Of a stretch of DNA of 17,983 nt, positions 7,568 through 15,037 are shown in pieces. The position numbers and the translations under genes were made by a program. This DNA comes from an uncultured Eggerthellaceae bacterium. Lineage in GTDB: Bacteria > Actinomycetota > Coriobacteriia > Coriobacteriales > Eggerthellaceae. Below the pieces are notes generated by a model. It was not told the DNA's origin and ran no database searches. It worked only from the letters and a program-made list of their open reading frames with translations. The stretch lies in NCBI GenBank assembly GCA_934631995.1, contig CAKTYF010000033.1, positions 1 through 17,983 on the forward strand, in the 5' to 3' direction. How positions within the stretch are numbered: the first letter of the stretch is position 1; the number at the start of each line of letters is the position of its first letter.

Positions 7568-7869
7568 GGTTCTTGCTCAGGCGGGCGCGGTGGGGGTTGC
7601 TGGCGAAGGCGTCAGCGAAGGCAGCTGCGGTGAAGTGAGCGGTGCTGGCAGCGGCGCCGAAGATGCTGCCTCAAGAGGTCGCGAAGCCGACAAGGACAAA
7701 GAGCGACAGTAAATTACCAGGTAGGGTCGTTTCGCGACGGTCGCTTGCTTGATAGAACCTCTTTTAATCCGTCTGTTGATTAACTGCAAAGCAAGAGAAA
7801 AGCGGGCGGTATCGTGTGCTAAAATGAATGCAACTTTCAACTGAATACCGAGCGCACGAAGGGACTCCT
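7568..7869. other. 302-bp spacer between the lysR-type gene and the surface-protein gene
   Basis: Up to 7712 the +3 frame stays open and encodes a Gly/Ala/Glu/Ser-rich tail ending in a Lys/Asp/Glu-rich stretch. This may be the displaced C-terminus of the LysR protein or a chance ORF. The remainder is AT-richer and presumably contains the promoter of the surface-protein gene. TAAAAT at 7820-7825 is a possible -10, without a good -35 at 16-18 bp. TTAATC (7764-7769) and GATTAA (7778-7783) form a short palindrome. No terminator with a T-run is visible. Confidence 0.45.
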
Positions 7870-10800
7870 ATGGCAACCATTACTGCATCTGCTCAGCATC
7901 GCCCGTCCTTGAGAGACCATGCTCCTGCCGTATTGTTCGCGCGCGGCGCAGTGCTCCTTGCGCTCTTTCTGGTTTGCCTGTTCGTCTGCTTTGCAGCCCC
8001 TTCGCGGGCTTATGCGTTGGACGTCACCACGATTGATATCAGCGGTAAGGGTGCAAACACCACCATCAAAATCACTGAACCGGGCGCTTATCGCTTAACG
8101 GGCAGCAGCTCGAAAGCGTGGATTGACGTGAAGGTCGGCAACGTTGATCTGTACCTTGCCGATGGCTTGAACATAACTCCGGGAATTTCCGCCAACACGG
8201 GCGCCAGCTGCCCGTCCATAAAAATCGAAGAGGCAGGCGGCACGGTCAACATTATCAGCGAGGCCGGCGCCAATGCGTACCTTAGCAGCTACTTAAGCGC
8301 CCCTGCCATCCAAAAAGAAGGCAACAAGACAAAACTCGTCTTCAAGACTGCTAATCCTTCAAACCCCGGCACCATTACTGCAAAGGCCCCCGACGCAAGC
8401 TGTTCAGCTGGTATTGGCAGCTGCCTTTACGTTATTGACACTTCAAAAGCCTCCACGGGCAACATGGTGTTCGAAAGTGGAAAAGTAATCGCCTACGGCG
8501 GCACGAACGCTGCGGGCATTGGCGGCGGATCTGGCAAGGATCATACAACCGGCATCACCATTAAAGGAACCGCTGAGGTTGAAGCACATGGCGGCGGAGG
8601 CGGCGCGGGTATCGGGTCGGGCTTCCACGGGGCGTTCAACAGCATCCGCATACAGGGCGGAATCGTGCGCGCGTATGGCGGCACCGGCAATTACAGTGGT
8701 GCCGGCATTGGCTCTGGATACGATGAGCGTTCCCTGACCCACGGCACCATCACCATTACCGGCGGAGACGTTTATGCCGAAGGCGGGCGTGCGGGCGCGG
8801 GCATTGGCGGGTCGTATCGCGCAATTGTGGATGGTGTTGTGATTTCGGGCGGAACGATCAAGGCCGTCGGCGGCAAATACGGATGCGGCATTGGTAGCGG
8901 AGGCGGCTCGACCGACAAGCATTATTGCAAGTCCATCAAAATCTCGGGCGGGGATATCACCGCTTTCGGCGGAGACACGAACAATCCTGCGGCTATCGGC
9001 AATTCTGGCAATTCACCGGGCCGCCAGAACATCACCGTCTCCGGAGGCATCGTCCGCGCATATGCGCAAACGGATCACGCCCACGCCATTGGCGGCGGCG
9101 GCACGAACGGTCCCGGATCGCAGGCTTATGTAACGGTTGACATCACCGGCGGGACCGTCATCGCCAAGGGTGGCAGCAAGGCAAGCGCATTCGGCTGCAA
9201 CGGCAACGGCTATGGCACTAAAAAAGACAAGTACTTCAAGGCGACCATCACCGGCGGCTCGATTCTTGTTGCACCCGACGGCTCCGTAACCAACCTGGGC
9301 ACGTTTCAGGTGACTCCCACTAATGCGGCCGGCAACAAGCTTTCGCCCGCCACGGCTGTTATGGGCGAGCTGACGAACGTACGCCTTGATTTGAGCGGAG
9401 CATCGGCTGTTGTTGATGGTCTGACCAGCGGGTATGGAATGAATGGCGTTGTTGCGGTAAGCCTTGACAGCGAGTTCGGCACAGGCAATCAGGAAGTGCT
9501 GTTCTGCCCTTGGCTGCCCAGTGGCACAACGCTTCAACGTGTTACGGCTCGCGTAAACGGCGTGGACGTCCCTTATACGGGGTCGGTTGCGCCTGGCGAA
9601 AGAAAAACGTTCTTCTCCTCTACGAAACTGACGCTTGATGCAAATGGCGAAGGAACGAATGGCCAGGCAATCGCTCTGTACGGACACGGCCTTGAGGGTT
9701 TCGAAAACGCGATGACTCCTGGCCGTGTGCTGGAGTTTTATACCGCTGAGGCAAGACGGACCAGCGCTGTTGTGCTGCAGCCAAATGGCAAGCTTGCTTC
9801 CAATGTGGCCGTCCACGGCGTTCAGCTCACCGATGAAAACGGCAACTGGGTGTACGCGGGCGGTGCCGACAGAACAGGCGCGGGAAGCTTCTATACGCTG
9901 TACGCGCAAACGCGGCCCATTTCGTTCACCATCCACTACGATGCGAACGTTCCTGCCAGCACAAGCGCCACTCCTACCGGCAGCGTTCCCGCCGATGTGT
10001 CTGCTGAAGCGGGGAATCTCACCGAAATTGGTGCAGGGTGCACGCTTGCTCTTCCCGGATTCCAGATAGCTGGCTGGAACACTGAAGCAGACGGCTCGGG
10101 TACGAGCTACGAGCACCTGGATTGGGCGCCGATTTCTGCCGACACCGATGGTGCCACGGTAACGCTTTATGCTCAATGGAAGCCCCGGCCGTACACGGTT
10201 CACTTCGACGGCGCGGGAGCCGATAGCGGGTCTATGGATGGCCTGCAACTTGAAATTGGCGCAACCGCGCAGCTGCCTGCCAATGCGTTTGCGAAGGATG
10301 GCTACACGTTCGTTGGATGGGCGCCGCAAGCATCGGTTGGCGGCGTTATCGCTGATCAGGCGTGGGTAACGAATCTTTGCGCCAAGAACGATGATGGCAG
10401 CATTGCCTTGGATTCGGAAGGCTCGCCGATTGGCCTGACGCTGCGTGCTTTATGGGTTAAAACCGCCGATGCAGAGCACGATGCAACGGTGGCGGTTGCG
10501 CTTGATGGACAAGCGATGGGCGGCATGGCCGATCGATTGACGCTGGTCTCCGAAGGCACTTCTTTTGCGCCGTTTGAGCAGAGGGCAACCACGGAAGGAA
10601 AACCTTACTATGCTCTGAAAGCCACGGGGCTTATGCCTGCGGGAACGTATGATTTATTCTTTGACGGGAAAGACACGGGCAAGGATGTTTCTCTGGGCGA
10701 TGGAGCGGAAGTTGTCCTGCTCAACTTCTATACGCTGGAAACCGCTTTCGACGGCAACCTTGGCGGCGTTGACGTAGTGCCCGCTTGGCCTGCAATGATT

Positions 10801-11799
10801 GATGCACAGCAGGCTTATCTGGAAGGAACCGAAGTGTCGCTTCAGGTGCGTGAGCGTCTGTCGGCCTACGTCTTCGACAACTGGACGGGCGTCGATACCG
10901 TGGTGCGGTATGCCAGCGGCATGACGGAGGCCTCGAATCCCACCACCATTGTGATGCGTGGCGCGGCAAACATGCGTGCCGATTCGAAACCTATTGATTA
11001 TTTCGTTTCGTTCGATTCGAACGCGCCAGATGCCTTGGGCGAAATGGCGGACCAGAAGTTTTACTACGGCTTTGGGGGCAGTCTGTCCGCCAACGCTTTC
11101 GCCCGTACCGGTTACGTTTTTGCTGGTTGGAACACTGTTGCCGATGGCACAGGCGAAGGCTTTGCCGATCAGCAAGAAGTGACAAGCTTGCTGGATGTGC
11201 CGGGAACGCTTGCTTTGTACGCCCAGTGGGAGCCTATCAAATATTTCGTGCATTTTGACGGCAATTTAGCGGGCGGCCCTGCTATGCAATCGCTCGAAAT
11301 AGCTTATGAACAGGCGTTTAGCTTGCCGCCTTGTCAGTTTGTTTTCGAAAACGAAGGTTTGGAAAACTCGAAGTTCTTGGGCTGGAACACCGCGCGCGAT
11401 GGTTCAGGCGAAGTCTTCGCCGATGAAGCGAGTGTGATGAACCTTTGCAACGAAGCGGGGGATTCGATAACGCTCTACGCCCAATGGGAAGACCCCGAGC
11501 CGGCGCCGGCACCCGACCCAGGCCCCGGGCCCGAGCCAGGTCCCGGGCCCGAGCCATCGCCCGAGCCTGGTCCTGATCCCGACCCGGGCTCGACACCCGA
11601 TCCCGGGTCGGCGCCTTCCGGAGACACCGATGCATCGGATAGCACGAGTGGCGGCGACTCGGCGGACGGCAGCGGCGCTGGTGCGGGCTCCGTACCAGCC
11701 ACAGGCGATATTGCGGGCAAAGGTGCAGCAGTTGCCATGGGGATGATGTTGCTTGCGCTCATTTCGGCTGCAGCATATCGCGTTCGCAACGCCAAATAA
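7870..11799 (+). CDS. Large sortase-anchored surface protein with InlB B-repeats
   Basis: A secreted, wall-anchored protein of 1309 residues. Residues 1-49 are a long signal peptide (Arg-containing n-region, hydrophobic stretch about 27-42, cleavage likely after AYA49). Residues 50-210 are beta-rich. Residues 215-469 contain about eight AGIG/AIGGG turns alternating with ITI(S/T)GG strands, suggesting a right-handed beta-helix. InlB B-like (List-Bact_rpt) modules lie at about 686-769, 775-863, 1044-1120 and 1125-1206, each opening with a (Y)xVxFD type strand, containing GWN or GW and most closing in LYAQW. A Pro/Gly/Glu/Asp spacer (1208-1250) precedes VPATG (1275-1279), a hydrophobic segment and the tail RVRNAK. 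ATG 7870 has AAGG 7 nt upstream. An adhesion role is likely but inferred; no catalytic motif was seen. Confidence 0.88.
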   Translation: MATITASAQHRPSLRDHAPAVLFARGAVLLALFLVCLFVCFAAPSRAYALDVTTIDISGKGANTTIKITEPGAYRLTGSSSKAWIDVKVGNVDLYLADGLNITPGISANTGASCPSIKIEEAGGTVNIISEAGANAYLSSYLSAPAIQKEGNKTKLVFKTANPSNPGTITAKAPDASCSAGIGSCLYVIDTSKASTGNMVFESGKVIAYGGTNAAGIGGGSGKDHTTGITIKGTAEVEAHGGGGGAGIGSGFHGAFNSIRIQGGIVRAYGGTGNYSGAGIGSGYDERSLTHGTITITGGDVYAEGGRAGAGIGGSYRAIVDGVVISGGTIKAVGGKYGCGIGSGGGSTDKHYCKSIKISGGDITAFGGDTNNPAAIGNSGNSPGRQNITVSGGIVRAYAQTDHAHAIGGGGTNGPGSQAYVTVDITGGTVIAKGGSKASAFGCNGNGYGTKKDKYFKATITGGSILVAPDGSVTNLGTFQVTPTNAAGNKLSPATAVMGELTNVRLDLSGASAVVDGLTSGYGMNGVVAVSLDSEFGTGNQEVLFCPWLPSGTTLQRVTARVNGVDVPYTGSVAPGERKTFFSSTKLTLDANGEGTNGQAIALYGHGLEGFENAMTPGRVLEFYTAEARRTSAVVLQPNGKLASNVAVHGVQLTDENGNWVYAGGADRTGAGSFYTLYAQTRPISFTIHYDANVPASTSATPTGSVPADVSAEAGNLTEIGAGCTLALPGFQIAGWNTEADGSGTSYEHLDWAPISADTDGATVTLYAQWKPRPYTVHFDGAGADSGSMDGLQLEIGATAQLPANAFAKDGYTFVGWAPQASVGGVIADQAWVTNLCAKNDDGSIALDSEGSPIGLTLRALWVKTADAEHDATVAVALDGQAMGGMADRLTLVSEGTSFAPFEQRATTEGKPYYALKATGLMPAGTYDLFFDGKDTGKDVSLGDGAEVVLLNFYTLETAFDGNLGGVDVVPAWPAMIDAQQAYLEGTEVSLQVRERLSAYVFDNWTGVDTVVRYASGMTEASNPTTIVMRGAANMRADSKPIDYFVSFDSNAPDALGEMADQKFYYGFGGSLSANAFARTGYVFAGWNTVADGTGEGFADQQEVTSLLDVPGTLALYAQWEPIKYFVHFDGNLAGGPAMQSLEIAYEQAFSLPPCQFVFENEGLENSKFLGWNTARDGSGEVFADEASVMNLCNEAGDSITLYAQWEDPEPAPAPDPGPGPEPGPGPEPSPEPGPDPDPGSTPDPGSAPSGDTDASDSTSGGDSADGSGAGAGSVPATGDIAGKGAAVAMGMMLLALISAAAYRVRNAK
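11521..11556 (+). repeat. Two tandem 18-bp units in the wall-spacer coding region
   Basis: The unit at 11521-11538 (starting GGCCCCGGGCCC) is followed by a copy at 11539-11556 with a single difference (GGT for GGC). Each encodes Gly-Pro-Gly-Pro-Glu-Pro, and degenerate continuations extend to about 11610. In-frame 18-bp units could vary in number by slippage, changing the reach of the surface protein without disrupting the frame. Confidence 0.6.
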
Positions 11800-11904
11800 A
11801 TCAAGACATACGTTCCTATGCCGAATGGCGTAGCGTTGGCCAAGAAGGGCGATTAGTGCGTGCCGCAGCGCACTGCAGCGCAAGTTGAAAGACGCTCCTT
11901 ATGG

Positions 11905-11933
11905 ATTGGGCTGGGGAAACGCCCCAGCCCAAT
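11905..11933. terminator. Perfect 12-bp stem-loop between convergent genes
   Basis: ATTGGGCTGGGG (11905-11916) pairs with CCCCAGCCCAAT (11922-11933) around the 5-nt loop AAACG. It stands between the surface-protein gene (+) and the small HTH gene (-), which converge, so it probably ends both transcripts. No T-run follows on either strand, so Rho-independent termination would be weak; mRNA 3'-end protection is an alternative. Confidence 0.55.
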
Positions 11934-11969
11934 GTGCGTCTGCTTTGATTCGATAGACATCAAGTGCTC

Positions 11970-12206
11970 TCATTCTTTAACCTCCACATGAGCCGTTTTT
12001 GGCACAATTACCATGCGATAACCAAGAATTTGAAGATAGCGTTCAACTTTTTTCGTTGATACATTCTTGCCTGTTTCCAGCGCAGAGAGCGTGACGGGAG
12101 AAAAACCGAGCTGTTTTGCCATTTCGGCTTGAGTGATTCCTCTTTCGCGCCGCGCTTCCTGGAGAAAAGCGCCGACTCCTTCGAATGAAAAAGCATTTGT
12201 CCACAT
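11970..12206 (-). CDS. Orphan HipB-like XRE-family HTH protein
   Basis: 78 residues with an XRE/Cro-type HTH at about 14-48 (FLQEARRERGITQAEMAKQ, then LGFSPVTLSALETGKN). A short dimerisation part follows (KKVERYLQILGYRMVIVPK), with the beta-strand end typical of HipB antitoxins. AGGG lies 6 nt before the ATG. The family normally represses its own operon and neutralises a partner encoded immediately downstream, but no toxin ORF follows within 170 bp. The next structure is a terminator-like hairpin and the next gene is convergent. Its promoter carries three related palindromic boxes, so autoregulation is likely. It may be a solitary antitoxin left after toxin loss, or a stand-alone regulator. 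Confidence 0.8.
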   Translation of the reverse strand: MWTNAFSFEGVGAFLQEARRERGITQAEMAKQLGFSPVTLSALETGKNVSTKKVERYLQILGYRMVIVPKTAHVEVKE

Positions 12207-12229
12207 AGCAGCCCTGTCTACTCAATATT

Positions 12230-12315
12230 CAAAATACTTTATATTTTAATGATTGCAACAAATATACAAAATACTTAATATTTTTGCAAGATAAGAAATA
12301 TTAAGTATTTTGTAT
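12230..12315 (-). promoter_or_regulatory. Promoter and palindromic operators of the orphan HTH gene
   Basis: ATACAAAATACTTAATATTT (12264-12283) is repeated in perfect inverted orientation at 12296-12315 with a 12-nt spacer. A third, nearly identical box (AAATACTTTATATTT, 12232-12246) lies nearer the gene. Each box is itself close to a palindrome (AAATA-N5-TATTT). On the minus strand TTTGTA (complement of 12265-12270) and TAAAAT (complement of 12243-12248) are 16 bp apart. This candidate promoter is overlapped at its -35 by one box and at its -10 by another, the layout of an autorepressed antitoxin promoter. Confidence 0.65.
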
Positions 12316-12411
12316 GCGCAAACAAATAATGTTGCTGCGAATTAAGCCGTGCATATGACGAAAAGAGGCGCCGAAGTATTCCGTGGCGGGAGGCCAACGG
12401 ACCGCTTCGTG

Positions 12412-15006
12412 CTAAAGTTCCAGGTAGCGGCCGGTGATGCTTTCGGGATTCGCAGCTATTTCCGCAGGGGTGCCGCATGCAACAACGCGCCCACCTGCTT
12501 CGCCGCCTTGCGGGCCCATATCAATCACGTAATCGGCATTTGCGATGAAATCAAGGTCATGTTCAATCACGATTACCGTTGCGCCCTGCTCAACAAGGCG
12601 CTGGAACACGTTGAGCAGCGTTTCCACGTCGCGCGGATGCAAGCCGATGGTTGGCTCGTCGAATACGAACACGGCATCTTCCTGCCCGCGGCCCATTTCG
12701 CTTGCAAGCTTCAAACGCTGCGCCTCGCCACCGGAAAGGGCAGGGGTTGCTTCGCCCAGCGTAAGGTAGCCTAGCCCCAGGTCATGAAGCGTTTTCAGCT
12801 TTTCATGCGCTTTCTTGATGTCGGCAACGTGTGGCAAGGCTTCATCGACCGAGAGTGCGAGCAACTGCGGCAGGCTGAGCGCGTGGTTTTCGGTCGCGCT
12901 GGTTGCATCGTGTGTTGCGAATGCCTCGGTCGCTCCGCCCGCCGCACGTGAAGCTCTGGCTTTTGCTCCCTTGGCCGTTGCTTTCGTTGCGGCCTTCTCG
13001 ACGCGCAGAACGCTATCAGCCGCAGCACTGTAGCGCGACCCGCGGCAGTCGGGGCATGCAATGTCAACATCGGGAAGGAATTGCACGTCAAGCGATATTT
13101 GCCCTGTTCCGTCGCAGGTGGGGCAGCGCAGACTTCCCGTGTTGTACGAAAAATCACCCAGCTTAAGACCTGCTTCTTTTGCTGCTTCGGTATGCGCGTA
13201 GGCACGTCGCAAGTCGTCAAGCACGCCGCAGTACGTTGCCACAGTCGAGCGCACATTGATGCCAATGGGCGTTGCATCGATAAGGTTCGCGCGACGAATG
13301 CCTTCCGCATCGATTGACGTCACGTGTTCGGGAAGCGCTTCGCCGGCGATTGCTGCTTCAAGCGCGGGGATAAGCGTTTCCAGCACAAGGGTCGTTTTAC
13401 CCGAGCCAGAAACACCCGTTACGGTGATAAGGCGTCCTTTGGGAATGTCAAGGGCGAAGGGTTTTACCGTGTGCAGCCCGCTTGATTCCAGATGAACGCG
13501 ACCAAGGTCGAACATTGCTTCCGCTTGCGCTTGCGGACGGGCTGGTACCTGGGAATTTCCCGAAAGATATGGGCCAATAATCGATGCATCATCTGCGGAA
13601 ATTTCCCCTACCGTGCCTTGCGCAACCACGGTGCCGCCGTTTGCACCTGCGGCGGGTCCCATTTCTACCAGATAATCGGCTGCACGCAGTATGCGCGTGT
13701 CGTGATCGACCATCACCACGGAGTTGCCGTCGGCAATCAGGTCGCGCATAACGCCTAAAAGGCCATCGATGTTGGCAGGATGCAGGCCAATGGAGGGCTC
13801 ATCCATCACGTACAGCACGCCGGTTGTGCGGTTTCGTACCGAGCGCGCAAGCTGCACGCGCTGACGTTCTCCCGTGGAAAGTGTGTCACCCGCGCGGTCG
13901 AGCGACAGATAGCCCAAGCCCAGCTCCAAAAGACGCTTGGCGGTGCTCTGGAACGACTCGCAGATGGATTTTGCCATGGGACACATTTCTTCGGGAAGGC
14001 TTTCATACACGCCAGCCACCCATGAAACTGCCTGTTCAAGTGTCATTTCCGTGGCTTGCGCCAAGTTGATTCCGCGCACAAGCGGTCCACGTGCGGCTGC
14101 CGAAAGACGTGTGCCGCCGCAATCGGGACAGGGACCTTCCGTGAGAAATTTAGCTACGCGGCGCAGACCCTTTTCGTCTTTTGCTTTTGCGAGCGCGTTT
14201 TCCACGGTATACACCGCGTTGTAATAGGTGAAGTCGAGTTCAGCGAAGTCATCGCCCTTCTTTGACTTATACAGGATGTGCCGTTTCTCGGCGGGGCCGT
14301 TGAACACGATGTCGCGCTCTTCAGATGTGAGCTGGCAAAACGGCACGTTTGTACGCACGCCCATGGCGCCGCAGACCTGCTTCATAAGGTCCCACATAAG
14401 CGATCCCCACACTACCACGGCGCCTTCGTCGATGGTTTTACTCTCATCGGGCACCAGTGCCGCGCGATTCACCGTGCGTGCAATGCCGGTACCGCTGCAC
14501 GTGGGGCAGGCGCCTTCGCTGTTGAAAGCGAGCTGTTCGGCGCCCGGACCATAGAACTCCTGTCCGCAATGAGGGCAGGAAATGGCTAGCTCGGCGGCAA
14601 CATTCAGGCTTGGCGGCACGTGCTGGCCGCAGTGGGGGCACACGTGGCTGCCCACGCGCGAGAATAAAAGGCGCAAGCTATTCAGAAGCTCGCTTGAGGT
14701 GCCGAACGTGGAACGTACGCCGGGAACCGCCGGGCGCTGATGCAGCGCAAGCGCAGCGGGAACGTAGCGAACGTCATCGACCGACGCTTTGCCCGCCTGC
14801 GAAATGCGGCGGCGCGTATAGGTGGATAGCGCTTCCAGATAGCGGCACGAGCCTTCGGCATAGAGAACGCCTAGCGCAAGCGAGCTTTTGCCTGAGCCCG
14901 ATACGCCCGCAATGCCTACAAGCTGGCCCAAGGGGATGTCTACGTCAACGTTTTTCAGGTTGTGCACGCGCGCGCCGCGCACTTCGATATGGTCAATGTG
15001 TTGCAT
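12412..15006 (-). CDS. Class II UvrA (UvrA2-like ABC-type DNA-binding ATPase)
   Basis: 864 residues with the tandem ABC architecture of UvrA. Walker A sites are at 34-41 (GVSGSGKS) and 531-539 (GVSGSGKTT), signatures at 376-380 (LSTGE) and 757-761 (LSGGE), and Walker B/D-loop segments read DEPSIGLHP and DEPTIGLHP. Zinc cysteine pairs are CPHC (123-126), CPHC (144-147) and CPTC (167-170), with later CPDC, CPTC and CPDC pairs. Canonical UvrA (about 940 residues) carries a UvrB-binding domain after the LFSRVG region; here that stretch is only about 40 residues, so the domain is missing, as in UvrA2 and DrrC-type drug-resistance proteins. An Ala/Lys-rich insert (about 670-706) precedes the second signature. 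AAAGGA lies just before ATG 15006. A DNA-intercalator tolerance role is inferred. Confidence 0.88.
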   Translation of the reverse strand: MQHIDHIEVRGARVHNLKNVDVDIPLGQLVGIAGVSGSGKSSLALGVLYAEGSCRYLEALSTYTRRRISQAGKASVDDVRYVPAALALHQRPAVPGVRSTFGTSSELLNSLRLLFSRVGSHVCPHCGQHVPPSLNVAAELAISCPHCGQEFYGPGAEQLAFNSEGACPTCSGTGIARTVNRAALVPDESKTIDEGAVVVWGSLMWDLMKQVCGAMGVRTNVPFCQLTSEERDIVFNGPAEKRHILYKSKKGDDFAELDFTYYNAVYTVENALAKAKDEKGLRRVAKFLTEGPCPDCGGTRLSAAARGPLVRGINLAQATEMTLEQAVSWVAGVYESLPEEMCPMAKSICESFQSTAKRLLELGLGYLSLDRAGDTLSTGERQRVQLARSVRNRTTGVLYVMDEPSIGLHPANIDGLLGVMRDLIADGNSVVMVDHDTRILRAADYLVEMGPAAGANGGTVVAQGTVGEISADDASIIGPYLSGNSQVPARPQAQAEAMFDLGRVHLESSGLHTVKPFALDIPKGRLITVTGVSGSGKTTLVLETLIPALEAAIAGEALPEHVTSIDAEGIRRANLIDATPIGINVRSTVATYCGVLDDLRRAYAHTEAAKEAGLKLGDFSYNTGSLRCPTCDGTGQISLDVQFLPDVDIACPDCRGSRYSAAADSVLRVEKAATKATAKGAKARASRAAGGATEAFATHDATSATENHALSLPQLLALSVDEALPHVADIKKAHEKLKTLHDLGLGYLTLGEATPALSGGEAQRLKLASEMGRGQEDAVFVFDEPTIGLHPRDVETLLNVFQRLVEQGATVIVIEHDLDFIANADYVIDMGPQGGEAGGRVVACGTPAEIAANPESITGRYLEL

Positions 15007-15037
15007 GATTTCCTTTTGTTTGGTGCTTTGCCCAATG

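Noticed and set aside
8500..9280. Glycine-rich repeat region as a CRISPR or tandem DNA repeat
   Set aside because: The repetition is at the protein level (AGIG, SGG) with diverged DNA; there are no constant repeats with unique spacers.
9013..10329. 438-codon minus-strand open frame
   Set aside because: It is a shadow of the surface-protein gene, produced by its biased codon use; no recognisable domain.
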